From G020348385 sp964538085 (GTDB lineage Bacteria > Acidobacteriota > Aminicenantia > Aminicenantales > Aminicenantaceae): DNA of 64,000 bases. The notes below the pieces were generated by a model that did no database searches, had not been told where the DNA came from, and worked only from the letters and a program-made list of their open reading frames with translations. The stretch's first letter is position 1. Every line of letters starts with the position of its first letter. Positions 34,292 to 43,332 of the stretch are shown here, piece after piece. The DNA lies in assembly GCA_964538085.1 (NCBI GenBank), contig CAZIDF010000011.1, positions 1-64,000 of the forward strand, read 5' to 3'. The translations under genes and the position numbers were made by a program.

Positions 34292-36061
34292 ATGACCTAT
34301 ACCATAAAGATTCTCCACATCGATAAAACGATCCGGGCACAAAAGGGAGAGTTGTTGGCGGATAAAATCCTCGAGAGCGGGATCGACCTCAGCCTTTATT
34401 GCCAGAAAAAAGCCGTTTGTGGAAAGTGTTTTGTCGAGATCCTCGAGGGATATAAGCCGCCTTTGGATGAGATCGAGAATCTGTTGATCCAGAAGAATAA
34501 CCTGAATCAAAATCACAGACTGGCATGCCGGTACAAAATCGCCGGAGATATGGTTATCGATATCCCTCCGGAATCCCTTCTCCAGAAAACGTTCATCCTT
34601 AAAACAGGGATAAAGCTACCGCTTGTTATCGATCCTTTCGTTAAAAAATACTTTGGAGAAATAAATAATCCAGGATTGGATCATCCCCATTCTCTGCAGA
34701 GCGAATGGGGAAAACGTTTCCGGATAAAAAGCTTGAATATACCGGTGAATGTGCTGCAAAGGATCCCTGGAATACTGAAAGACAGCCGGAACAAGGTCAC
34801 AACCGTGTTGTATGATGACAGGGAAATCCTTTCCGTCGAAGCTGGAGATACGACGGGACAGAACTTCGGCTTGGCTGTTGACTTAGGGACGACAACGCTG
34901 GTTATCGAGCTCGTCGACTTGAACACTGGGGAGACTATCGACACGGCGACCGAAAACAACAGCCAGATAAAATACGGAATGGATATCGTCTCCCGTATTT
35001 CTTTTTCCTACCAAAATCCGGAAAGTCTGCAAAAACTGCAGACGGCCATCTTGAAAACCTTGGCCCTGATGATAAAAACCCTCCTCGAAAGAAACCGGGT
35101 TCCGCAGGATCGTGTCTATGAAATCGTTTTTGCTGGAAATACCGCCATGAACCATTTGCTCCTCTGCATTCCTGTAGACACCCTGGCAGTCTCTCCCTTT
35201 CATGCCGTGTATCACAGAATGCCAGAATTCAAAGCAGATGAGCTCGGGCTCCGTTTGAATCCGAACGCCAAGGTCTATATCGTTCCCAACATAAAGAGCT
35301 TTGTCGGAGGGGATATCGCAGCAGGTCTGCAGGCGACGGATTTGGCAAACAGAAAGGGTAATCATTTGTTCGTTGACCTGGGAACGAACGGGGAGATCAT
35401 CCTGAAAACAGAAAAAAAGTTCGTGGCCACTTCCACTGCAGCCGGGCCGGCTTTCGAGGGAATGAACATCCATTCAGGCATGATCGCTCAGCCTGGCGCC
35501 ATATACAAAGCGGAAAAAAAGAACCGGCTCATTTTGCACACGATCGGAAAGAAAAAACCGCAAGGAATATGCGGGACAGGGCTCATCGATCTTATCGCTC
35601 TCTTCTTGGATGACGGGAAAATCTCGTCATCGGGTAAAATCTACGGAAACATGGGAAAAATCAGGATCACAGAGAAAATTTTCCTTTCTCAGCAGGATGT
35701 TCGTGAGGTCCAGTTGGCCGTGGCTGCTGTCAAAACGGGTATCAGAATGATCTGTGAAAAACACCGGATCAAAAATGAAGATCTGGATAGGGTTCTCATT
35801 GCCGGAGCCTTCGGGAATTATCTGAATACACAAAACGCCATGAGGATCGGACTTCTTCCCGATATCGATCCGGAAAAAATCATTTATGTCGGCAACTCTT
35901 CATTGGCAGGAGCCAGAGCTCTTTTGCTGTCCAAGCCAGCTCGAAAAAAAACGGAATCCTTGATCGAAAAGGTCCGTTACATATCCCTGGCATCGGATCC
36001 GCGTTTTCAAGAGTACTTTGTCGAATCGCTTAGTTTTGGAGACGGGAATAGCTCACGATGA
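34292..36061 (+). CDS. RACo-like ASKHA protein with 2Fe-2S domain (corrinoid reactivator)
   Basis: A 589-residue DUF4445/ASKHA protein. The N-terminal plant-type ferredoxin domain has Cys37, Cys43, Cys46 and Cys79. A linker follows, then an ATPase domain from about residue 195 (AVDLGTTTLVIELVDLNTG) to about 560, with LFVDLGTNGEI and GICGTG. Known relatives (RACo, RamA) use ATP to reduce Co(II) of corrinoid proteins back to Co(I). It overlaps the CooC-like gene by 4 nt (ATGA). A paralogue is the last gene of the acs operon. Confidence 0.85.
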   Translation: MTYTIKILHIDKTIRAQKGELLADKILESGIDLSLYCQKKAVCGKCFVEILEGYKPPLDEIENLLIQKNNLNQNHRLACRYKIAGDMVIDIPPESLLQKTFILKTGIKLPLVIDPFVKKYFGEINNPGLDHPHSLQSEWGKRFRIKSLNIPVNVLQRIPGILKDSRNKVTTVLYDDREILSVEAGDTTGQNFGLAVDLGTTTLVIELVDLNTGETIDTATENNSQIKYGMDIVSRISFSYQNPESLQKLQTAILKTLALMIKTLLERNRVPQDRVYEIVFAGNTAMNHLLLCIPVDTLAVSPFHAVYHRMPEFKADELGLRLNPNAKVYIVPNIKSFVGGDIAAGLQATDLANRKGNHLFVDLGTNGEIILKTEKKFVATSTAAGPAFEGMNIHSGMIAQPGAIYKAEKKNRLILHTIGKKKPQGICGTGLIDLIALFLDDGKISSSGKIYGNMGKIRITEKIFLSQQDVREVQLAVAAVKTGIRMICEKHRIKNEDLDRVLIAGAFGNYLNTQNAMRIGLLPDIDPEKIIYVGNSSLAGARALLLSKPARKKTESLIEKVRYISLASDPRFQEYFVESLSFGDGNSSR

Positions 36062-36843
36062 AACTGGCTATATCTGGAAAAGGGGGAACAGGAAAAACCA
36101 CGCTGGCCGGCATATTGGCCCATTTGTTTCGGAGGGATGGGTACAAAGTCCTGGCAGTGGATGCCGACCCCGATGCCAATCTTGCCTCGTCCATCGGGAT
36201 TCCACCGGAATTGCAAACCAAAATCAAACCGATCTCTTCCCAGCGGCAATTGATCAAGGAGCGGACAGGTGCGAATCCTAACGAATTCGGCCAACTGTTC
36301 AAGCTCAATCCAACCGTTTCCGATATCCCTGATGATTTTTCCATCAACTTCAAGGGCATCAAACTTCTTGTCATGGGCGCCGTGCAAAAAGGAGGAGAAG
36401 GTTGTGCCTGCCCGGAAAACGTCCTCTTGAAAAATTTGTTATCCGAGATTATCCTTCATCGCAAGGAAGTCGTGATCGTGGACATGGAAGCCGGGATCGA
36501 GCACCTGGGGAGGGCCACTGCTGAATCCATTGATTTGATGGTGATCTGCATCGAGCCTGGTTCCCGGAGCATCGAAACCGCTAACGCTATAATCAAGCTC
36601 GGCAAAGAGATCGGCCTAAAGAATTTCGGGATCGTCGGGAACAAAATCCAAAATCAAAATCAGGAGAAGTGGATCAGAGATCAGTTCGACCCGGAAATTC
36701 TTCTCGGATCTATCCCCTATTCAGAAGCGATCCAAGAAGCCGATATACAAAAGAACTCGCTCTTCGATATGATGGACGAGAGTCTGTCCCGTGCATTTCA
36801 ACAAATCTACCAAAATTTACTGTCAATTAAGGTTGCCTCGTAG
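36058..36843 (+). CDS. CooC-like nickel-maturation ATPase
   Basis: A 261-residue MinD/SIMIBI ATPase. It has the deviant Walker A GKGGTGKTTLAG, AVDADPDANLASSIG, and a GCACPEN Cys-x-Cys motif (about residue 117) typical of CooC/AcsF, which bind nickel at the dimer interface for loading CODH or ACS. Coupled by ATGA overlap to the RACo-like gene. A paralogue lies inside the acs operon. Confidence 0.86.
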   Translation: MKLAISGKGGTGKTTLAGILAHLFRRDGYKVLAVDADPDANLASSIGIPPELQTKIKPISSQRQLIKERTGANPNEFGQLFKLNPTVSDIPDDFSINFKGIKLLVMGAVQKGGEGCACPENVLLKNLLSEIILHRKEVVIVDMEAGIEHLGRATAESIDLMVICIEPGSRSIETANAIIKLGKEIGLKNFGIVGNKIQNQNQEKWIRDQFDPEILLGSIPYSEAIQEADIQKNSLFDMMDESLSRAFQQIYQNLLSIKVAS

Positions 36844-36881
36844 CGAAAGCCTTTTTCATCAAGAAACATTTCTAAATACAA

Positions 36882-36887
36882 TATAAT
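36882..36887 (+). promoter_or_regulatory. Candidate -10 box in front of the structured element
   Basis: A consensus TATAAT 27 nt before the outer stem of the 36914-37273 element. No convincing -35 hexamer at 16-18 nt. If used, transcription would begin near 36894 and include the entire element. Confidence 0.35.
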
Positions 36888-36913
36888 CCTTCTAGCTATA
36901 GATAGAAGTCAGA

Positions 36914-37273
36914 GAAGCTGATGGAAGCATCCTTATTTCCGTGATAAATTGGGCTTTTGGGAATGGTTGAAGCGACCATTGAGGAATTAGCCTTTCCTTG
37001 CCACTCTTCGAGGGAATCTGACAAGGTCAGACGGCGAGGATGTATTGAGCACGACTTGGCTAAAGAATAAGAGATCCGGACTGTCAGGGGAACAAGGGCT
37101 GCAGTGGTAGAGATCGGGAGTTAACGCGCGGAGTTCCGCAGCCGCCGAGAAGAGCGGTGAGAGAATGGCGTGAAAAATCCTCACGGGAGCAAAACCATTT
37201 CTAAAAGTCTATGTGAACCTTTCAGGTATCATGGAAATAAGGATGCTGATTAGGATGTTGATGAATTAGCTTC
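36914..37273 (+). ncRNA. Candidate large structured RNA or palindromic element upstream of the acs operon
   Basis: This gene-free stretch is closed by a 21-bp helix: 36926-36946 pairs with 37227-37247, 20 Watson-Crick pairs and one G-U. An outer GAAGCT/AGCTTC pair lies at 36914-36919 and 37268-37273. Inside are several hairpins: 36962-36980 (AATGGT/ACCATT), 37017-37031 (TCTGAC/GTCAGA) enclosed by CTTGCC/GGCGAG (36997-37038), GGCTGC/GCAGCC (37097-37143) and CGTGA/TCACG (37169-37185). AATGGTT (36962) can also pair with AACCATT (37194-37200). I do not recognise a known RNA family. It might instead be a mobile palindrome. Confidence 0.5.
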
Positions 37274-37274
37274 G

Positions 37275-37301
37275 TTGACTTTATTTATGGTACTATATAT
37301 T
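37275..37301 (+). promoter_or_regulatory. Candidate promoter for the core-MetE/CODH/ACS operon
   Basis: TTGACT (37275-37280) with TATATT (37296-37301) at a short 15-nt spacer, about 40 nt before the first gene. It begins right after the structured element, so the operon could be transcribed with or without that element. Confidence 0.35.
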
Positions 37302-37341
37302 TCCCAAATTTTGGTAATGCAGAAAAGAGAGGAGGTGATAT

Positions 37342-38388
37342 ATGGTTTTTAACCCCCAAGGACTCGCTACTGCCATCGGAAGCATGCCCCATAGCAGTCC
37401 CTCGGAAGCATGCGACATCATCCTGAATGCCATACCCAAAATTCCTATCTGGCCGCAGTTGCCCAACATGAATTTCCGAGAGGAGATGGAGATCCAGTAC
37501 AGTGAAGGATTTCCTTGTGTGGTTTTGGACGAGGAAAAGAAGCGGATGTATTTCGAGACCGAAAAAGATGTCACTTCTGATTTTGAGATCTTTTACGAAA
37601 ATTATATGGCGGAAAACCTGGATCATTTTCAGATATCCGGCCAATTCAGCCGTGGCATACAGGAAATGGTGAAAAAGCTTAGTGAAAAAGTGCCTCCTGA
37701 ACTTCGATACTTCAAGAATCATGTGACCGGTCCGATCACCGTGGGTCTGGGCCGTGTGGATGAAAATAAGAGGGCCATCTACTACAACGATTTGTTCCGG
37801 GATATCCTCGTGAAAGGAACGGAAATGAAAGCGCGCTGGTTGCTGAATAAATTCCGATTCTTGGGATGTGAGCAGATCTGTTTTATTGACGAACCCATCC
37901 TTTCTGGCTTCGGGTCTTCCACCTATGTGAGTGTACAGCGTTCGGATGTGGTGCAGCATTTGAATGCCGTGATCGAATCCATCCAAAAAGAAAATGCCAT
38001 TGCGGGTATTCACTGCTGCGGAAACACCGATTGGACCATTCTGATCGATGCCGGCGTGGACGTGATCAGTTTCGATGCCTATGACTATGCCGACACCATA
38101 GCCTATTATCCCGCTCAAGTTAAAACGTTCCTGGAAAACGGGGGTGTCCTGGCTTGGGGGATCGTGCCCACCTCCGAAAGGATCAACGAGGAGAATGCCG
38201 AATCGCTGGCAAAAAAATTGGATTCTTTCATAAACAACCTGGTAGGAAAAGGAATAAACAAAACCCTTATCTGGGAAAAGTGTTTACTGACACCCAGTTG
38301 CGGGACAGGATCGCTCCCCGTCGATTTGTCGGAAAAAATATTCGAACGGCTTTCCGGAGTGAGCCGGATCATTAGAGACAGGATTTGA
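37342..38388 (+). CDS. Core-MetE-like methyltransferase (UroD/MetE superfamily)
   Basis: A 348-residue single-domain protein resembling the catalytic C-terminal half of cobalamin-independent methionine synthase. Candidate zinc ligands are His224 and Cys226 in GIHCCGNTD and Cys320 in LTPSCGTGS, matching the His-x-Cys and Cys ligands of MetE. The N-terminal substrate domain of full MetE is absent. Core-MetE proteins in Dehalococcoides are reported to take methyl groups from the corrinoid Fe-S protein rather than methyl-folate. As first gene of the acs operon, with a very strong GGAGGTGAT ribosome-binding site, it fits that role; a general corrinoid methyltransferase is the alternative. Confidence 0.78.
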   Translation: MVFNPQGLATAIGSMPHSSPSEACDIILNAIPKIPIWPQLPNMNFREEMEIQYSEGFPCVVLDEEKKRMYFETEKDVTSDFEIFYENYMAENLDHFQISGQFSRGIQEMVKKLSEKVPPELRYFKNHVTGPITVGLGRVDENKRAIYYNDLFRDILVKGTEMKARWLLNKFRFLGCEQICFIDEPILSGFGSSTYVSVQRSDVVQHLNAVIESIQKENAIAGIHCCGNTDWTILIDAGVDVISFDAYDYADTIAYYPAQVKTFLENGGVLAWGIVPTSERINEENAESLAKKLDSFINNLVGKGINKTLIWEKCLLTPSCGTGSLPVDLSEKIFERLSGVSRIIRDRI

Positions 38389-38404
38389 ACCAGGATCGCA
38401 AAAA

Positions 38405-40345
38405 ATGGAAAAAAAGCCAAAAAAAAGCATCGATATAACCGTCAATAAAATGCTCGAGCGAACAGCTGAGCAAGGGATCGAAACCGTCTGGGACCGATCA
38501 GACCAACAAAAGGCCCGCTGCGGATTCGGAGAACAGGGCCTGTGCTGTCGCCTTTGTTTCATGGGCCCTTGCCGCATAAACCCCAAAGGAAAATCTCCAC
38601 AGCAGGGAGTATGCGGAGCGAGTGCCGAAGTGATCGTGGCGAGAAACTTTGCCCGAATGGTCGCGGCCGGAGCCGCCGCTCATTCAGATCACGGACGCAG
38701 TGTGGCCAAAACCCTGATGACCGCGGCCCTTTCCCCTGAATCGGGATACACGATCAAAGATGTCCATAAACTAAAAAAGGTAGCCCAAGTTTTCGGGATC
38801 TCTGCCCAAGGCCGGGATAAACGGGACATCGCCAAAGATGTGGCAGAAAAGGCTATGGCCATCTTCGGGCAGCAGGAGGGCGAAATCGATCTCATCAAGC
38901 TTGCACCCCAAAAGCGCCAAAAACTCTGGCATCAATTGAATATCACGCCCCGAGGGATCGATCGCGAAATCGTGGAAATGATGCACAGAACCAACATGGG
39001 GGTGGATCACGATCACCGCAATATCATGCTTCATGCTTCGAGGACCGCTCTAGCTGACGGCTGGGGAGGTTCGATGATCGCCACAGAACTCCAGGATATC
39101 CTTTTCGGCACACCTTCGCCCATCCGGGGTCAAGTGAATCTCGGTGTTCTATCCGAAAAGGATGTGAACATCGTGGTCCACGGACATGAGCCCGTTCTAT
39201 CGGAAATGCTGGTCCAGGCGGCAAAAGATGAGAAGCTCCAAACCCTGGCAAAATCCAAGGGCGCTTCAGGCATCAACTTGGCTGGGATCTGCTGCACGGC
39301 CAACGAGATACTGATCCGTCACGGATTGCCGATCGCCGGGAACATTCTGCAGCAAGAGCTGTCCCTGAGCACGGGAGCGGTGGACGCCATGATAGTCGAC
39401 GTCCAGTGCATCATGCCTTCACTGCCGAAGATCAGCAAACACTACCACACCTTGCTCATCACAACCTCGCCGAAGGGAAAGATGGACGGAGTGAAATTTT
39501 TTCCATTTGCTGAAAAGAATGCCCTGCAAACGGCTCAGGACATCGTGAAACAGGCTATCATGAATTTTCCCAACCGGGGGGACGTGGATATCCCGAAAGA
39601 AAAAATGGACCTTATCGCCGGGTTCAGCCATGAAGCTATCAATTATATGTTGGGAGGAACATTCCGAACCTCCTACACACCGCTCAACGACAACATTATC
39701 AACGGACGTATCAGAGGAGTGGCGGGTGTCGTGGGCTGCTGCAATCCCAAAGTGATCCATGACTTGGGCCATGTCCACCTTGTCCAAGAATTAATCGCCA
39801 ACGATATCCTAGTCGTGCAGACTGGGTGTTCGGCCATCGCTTGTGCCAAAGCCGGATTCCTTACCCCCGAATCTGCGGAAAAATATGCCGGCAAAGGCCT
39901 GGCTGAAGTATGCCGGGCTGTGGGCATGCCCCCGGTTCTCCATTCCGGTTCCTGTGTGGACAACTCCAGGATCCTGATCGCTCTGTCGGAGATGGTGAAA
40001 GTCGGAGGATTGGGAGAGGATATCAGCGAACTTCCGGTTGCCGGAGCAGCACCCGAATGGATGAGCGAAAAGGCCATCGCCATAGGTCAATACTTCGTGG
40101 CCTCCGGTGTGTTCACCATATTCGGGATCGGTCTGCCGGTCCTAGGAAGCGAGGTGTTCAGCCAGCACATTTTTGAGGAATTGGGAAAAACTCTGGGCGG
40201 AAAATGGGCGGTCGAAACGGATCCCGCCCGGATGGCTTCCATGATGATCGACCATATCAACACAAAGAGGAAAAACTTGGGAATCGACAAGGACAAAAAA
40301 AGGGTACTGTACGATATGGAAATGAGACGGGATCTGGAGGTTTGA
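38405..40345 (+). CDS. cooS: Anaerobic carbon monoxide dehydrogenase, catalytic subunit
   Basis: A 646-residue Ni-Fe-S CODH that interconverts CO and CO2. The N-terminal B/D cluster region is CGFGEQGLCCRLCFMGPCR. C-cluster ligands appear as VHGHEPVL (His), GICCTANEIL, VVGCCNPK, QTGCSAIACAKAG and HSGSCVDNSR. As the first of cooS-acsB it should be the alpha (AcsA) half of a bifunctional CODH/ACS complex passing CO through a tunnel to ACS. Confidence 0.96.
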   Translation: MEKKPKKSIDITVNKMLERTAEQGIETVWDRSDQQKARCGFGEQGLCCRLCFMGPCRINPKGKSPQQGVCGASAEVIVARNFARMVAAGAAAHSDHGRSVAKTLMTAALSPESGYTIKDVHKLKKVAQVFGISAQGRDKRDIAKDVAEKAMAIFGQQEGEIDLIKLAPQKRQKLWHQLNITPRGIDREIVEMMHRTNMGVDHDHRNIMLHASRTALADGWGGSMIATELQDILFGTPSPIRGQVNLGVLSEKDVNIVVHGHEPVLSEMLVQAAKDEKLQTLAKSKGASGINLAGICCTANEILIRHGLPIAGNILQQELSLSTGAVDAMIVDVQCIMPSLPKISKHYHTLLITTSPKGKMDGVKFFPFAEKNALQTAQDIVKQAIMNFPNRGDVDIPKEKMDLIAGFSHEAINYMLGGTFRTSYTPLNDNIINGRIRGVAGVVGCCNPKVIHDLGHVHLVQELIANDILVVQTGCSAIACAKAGFLTPESAEKYAGKGLAEVCRAVGMPPVLHSGSCVDNSRILIALSEMVKVGGLGEDISELPVAGAAPEWMSEKAIAIGQYFVASGVFTIFGIGLPVLGSEVFSQHIFEELGKTLGGKWAVETDPARMASMMIDHINTKRKNLGIDKDKKRVLYDMEMRRDLEV

Positions 40346-40348
40346 TCG

Positions 40349-42553
40349 ATGTCCAAGCTGATCGCCACAAAAGCCATACGCGGAGCCCACACCCTGGTGA
40401 AACGAGCAGAGGAAGAGCTCCGTCTTGCGATCCAACAAAAAGGGCCTGCAGCAAAGGTGGAGTTCCCCAACACCGGATACTATCTCCCTGTCTCCCACGG
40501 GATTTTGGGCATGGACATCCAATCCCTCGAAGGACTCCAGGAATTGCTGGAGGAAGCCAAAAAACTTCTCCCCCCTCTACCGACCGACAAACTGTGGATT
40601 CCTTATTTGGGAAATACCCTGGATGCGGGCATGGCAGCCCTGTTCGCCGATGAGATAATCGAATCCATCAAGTACACCCAAGATCCCCTTCCCTATTTGA
40701 TCGCAGCCAATCCCGATGAGGAACACTTGTGGATAGGTGCCGCCGACGATATCATCATGCGGGAACGGGGCATAGAGTTCGTGGACGGAACAGCCCCTGG
40801 TTTTGCCGCCTGCGTGGGCTACTGCCCCACCAATGAGATGGCGGTAAAGATCGCCCGGGAATTACAGGAAAAAAATCTGTATGTTTTCATGTCGGCTGCC
40901 ACGGATGGAAAGTCCATGGCCCAACAACTTCGTGAAGAAGGGATCCAGCTGGGATGGGACACACGTCTCGTTCCTTTCGGTGACGATGTGACCGCCACGG
41001 TTCATTCCCTCGGTTTTGCCACTAGGGCCGCCCTTTCATTCGGCGGAGCCCAGCCGGGAGATTACCAGCGTGTCTTGCGGTACAACAAGAACAGGATTTT
41101 CGCTTTTGTGCTTGCTCTCGGTCCGGTCGACGATGAAAAACACGCCCAAGCAGCCGGGGCCATCAACTTCGGGTTCCCCACCATAGCTGATACAGACATC
41201 GACCAGATATTGCCCTCTGGAATCTGCACGTATGAACACATCGTCTCTCCTGTTCCGCTGGAAAAAATCGTATCCAAGGCCATTGAGGTCAGGGGATTGA
41301 AGATCACCATCACCAAGGTCCCAATCCCGGTTGCCTACGGTCCAGCTTTCCAAGGAGAAAGGATCCGCAAAGAAGACATGCATGTCGAATTAGCCGGACA
41401 GCTCCAACCGGGATTTGAATTTTTGACGACCAAAAACATGAACGAAGTGGAGGACGGCAAAATAGATCTTATCGGGCCTGAAATAAATGACCTCGAAGAA
41501 GGAGCCCAGATACCTCTCGGGATCTGGGTGGATGTCGCGGGTCGCGAGATGCAGTCTGACTTCGAGCCCATCCTAGAGCGCCAGATCCATGACTTCATCA
41601 ATTGTGCCAATGGCGTTTTTCACATGGGCCAGCGGGACATCAACTGGGTGAGGATCAGCAAAGAAGCCAAATCGAAGGATTTCTCCTTCCGCCATTTCGG
41701 GACAATCCTTCATGCCAAGATCCATGGGGAATTCGGAAAAATCGCCGATAAAGTGCAGGTGAAAATTTACACTCAAGAGAAAGAAGTCATCGAACTCAGG
41801 GATATCGCAAGGAACGTTTACAAGCTGAGGGATGATCGGTTGGCGGATATGACAGACGAAGCGGTAGACACGTTTTATTCCTGCACGCTGTGCCAATCCT
41901 TCGCTCCCAACCATGTGTGCATCATCACCCCCGAACGCTCAGGGCTTTGCGGGGCCTATAACTGGCTGGACGGGAAAGCAGCTTTCCGGATAAATCCGAC
42001 CGGACCCAACCAACCCGTCAAAAAAGGCAAAGTTCTGGATGCGGAAAAAGGGCAATGGCAGGATATCAACGATTTCGTATTTCAAAATTCCCATAAAACT
42101 TTGGAAATCTTCAACGCCTACAGCATCATCGAATATCCCATGACATCCTGTGGATGTTTCGAGTGCATCTCCGGTTTGCTTCCCTCTACAAACGGGATCA
42201 TGAGCGTGTATCGGGATTACACCGGGATGACACCCAGCGGGATGAAATTTTCGACACTGGCCGGGACGGTCGGCGGGGGTGTGCAAACGCCGGGATTCAT
42301 CGGCCATAGCAAACATTACATCGGGAGTCAAAAGTTCATCAGCGCCGAAGGAGGGGCCAAACGCATCGTGTGGATGAACAAAGCCTTGAAGGAAGAAATG
42401 GCCCCTGTATTGGAAGAAATCGGAAAAAAAGAGGGCGTAGAAGATTTTATACATAAAATTGCCGATGAGACCGTCGCCATTACGGAAGAAGAGGTCCTGG
42501 AATTCATCAGCAAAAAAAATCATCCGGCACTGGCCATGCCCCCCATATTTTAG
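40349..42553 (+). CDS. acsB: Acetyl-CoA synthase catalytic subunit
   Basis: A 734-residue bacterial-type ACS that joins CO, a methyl group from CFeSP and CoA to acetyl-CoA. All A-cluster cysteines are present: SCTLCQSFAPNHVC plus GLC reproduce the 3-9-10 spacing of the Moorella enzyme, and Cys601/Cys603 in SCGCFECISG hold the proximal nickel. The N-terminal domain that binds CODH is complete, unlike archaeal CdhC. GGAGG lies before the ATG; 3 nt after cooS. Confidence 0.96.
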   Translation: MSKLIATKAIRGAHTLVKRAEEELRLAIQQKGPAAKVEFPNTGYYLPVSHGILGMDIQSLEGLQELLEEAKKLLPPLPTDKLWIPYLGNTLDAGMAALFADEIIESIKYTQDPLPYLIAANPDEEHLWIGAADDIIMRERGIEFVDGTAPGFAACVGYCPTNEMAVKIARELQEKNLYVFMSAATDGKSMAQQLREEGIQLGWDTRLVPFGDDVTATVHSLGFATRAALSFGGAQPGDYQRVLRYNKNRIFAFVLALGPVDDEKHAQAAGAINFGFPTIADTDIDQILPSGICTYEHIVSPVPLEKIVSKAIEVRGLKITITKVPIPVAYGPAFQGERIRKEDMHVELAGQLQPGFEFLTTKNMNEVEDGKIDLIGPEINDLEEGAQIPLGIWVDVAGREMQSDFEPILERQIHDFINCANGVFHMGQRDINWVRISKEAKSKDFSFRHFGTILHAKIHGEFGKIADKVQVKIYTQEKEVIELRDIARNVYKLRDDRLADMTDEAVDTFYSCTLCQSFAPNHVCIITPERSGLCGAYNWLDGKAAFRINPTGPNQPVKKGKVLDAEKGQWQDINDFVFQNSHKTLEIFNAYSIIEYPMTSCGCFECISGLLPSTNGIMSVYRDYTGMTPSGMKFSTLAGTVGGGVQTPGFIGHSKHYIGSQKFISAEGGAKRIVWMNKALKEEMAPVLEEIGKKEGVEDFIHKIADETVAITEEEVLEFISKKNHPALAMPPIF

Positions 42554-42561
42554 GAATAGTC

Positions 42562-43332
42562 ATGAAAACCATCGCGATATCTGGGAAAGGCGGCACCGGA
42601 AAATCCACCCTCGCTGCTCTAATCATCCGCTGGCTCAAACAGAAGGAAATGGGCCCGATCTTGGCTGTGGATGCCGATTCGAATGTGAATTTGAACGATC
42701 TATTGGGAATCCAGATTGAAGAGACTGTCGGAGCCATCAGGGAAGAGCTGAAAAGGTCCGCTCACAAGCTTCCTGGAGGGATGACCAAACAGGAGTTTCT
42801 CGAATACAAAATCCATGCCAGTCTGAGAGAAACCCGGGACTTCGACCTGATCGCCATGGGCCGGCCCGAGGGTCCCGGTTGCTATTGTTATGCCAATAAT
42901 CTTTTGCGGGAAATACTGAAATCCCTTAGCGACAACTACAAGATCGTCGTGATCGACAATGAAGCGGGGATGGAACACCTCAGCCGGCGGACATTACAGA
43001 AGATCGATTTCCTTCTGCTCGTTTCCGATCCATCGGTTCGTGGTGTCCGGGCCGCAGGAAAAATCAGCAAGCTTCTGTCTGAATTGGACACGCGTGTCGG
43101 AAAAAAACTCCTGGTTTTGAACAGGGTCAAAGGATCCATCCCGGAAATCTTGGATAAAATCATCGACGAACAAGGCCTTCCCCTCTTTTCATCCATCCCA
43201 GAAGATGATACATTGCTCCGGATGGACCAGATTGGAAAGCCGATCTGGAAGATCGCAGAAGATTCTCCTGCTTATCAAGCCGTCCATCGCATGATGAGCA
43301 AACTCATGGAAAGGATAGATAATGGTGTTTGA
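42562..43332 (+). CDS. acsF: CooC/AcsF nickel-insertion ATPase
   Basis: A 256-residue SIMIBI ATPase with GKGGTGKSTLAA, AVDADSNVNLNDLLG and the Cys-x-Cys motif in GCYCYANNLLRE (about residue 112). AcsF/CooC proteins load Ni into ACS or CODH. Lying between acsB and acsD, it corresponds to the acs-cluster maturase. It overlaps acsD by 11 nt. Confidence 0.9.
   Translation: MKTIAISGKGGTGKSTLAALIIRWLKQKEMGPILAVDADSNVNLNDLLGIQIEETVGAIREELKRSAHKLPGGMTKQEFLEYKIHASLRETRDFDLIAMGRPEGPGCYCYANNLLREILKSLSDNYKIVVIDNEAGMEHLSRRTLQKIDFLLLVSDPSVRGVRAAGKISKLLSELDTRVGKKLLVLNRVKGSIPEILDKIIDEQGLPLFSSIPEDDTLLRMDQIGKPIWKIAEDSPAYQAVHRMMSKLMERIDNGV

Noticed and set aside
36914..37273. Cobalamin riboswitch upstream of the corrinoid operon
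   Set aside because: The B12 box and the GGGAA...GGTG...GCCACTG pattern could not be found on either strand; only the general context favours it.
36914..37273. RNase P RNA or tmRNA
   Set aside because: No GAGGAAAGTCC or ACAGAA core of RNase P, and no alanyl-tRNA-like ends or tag frame.
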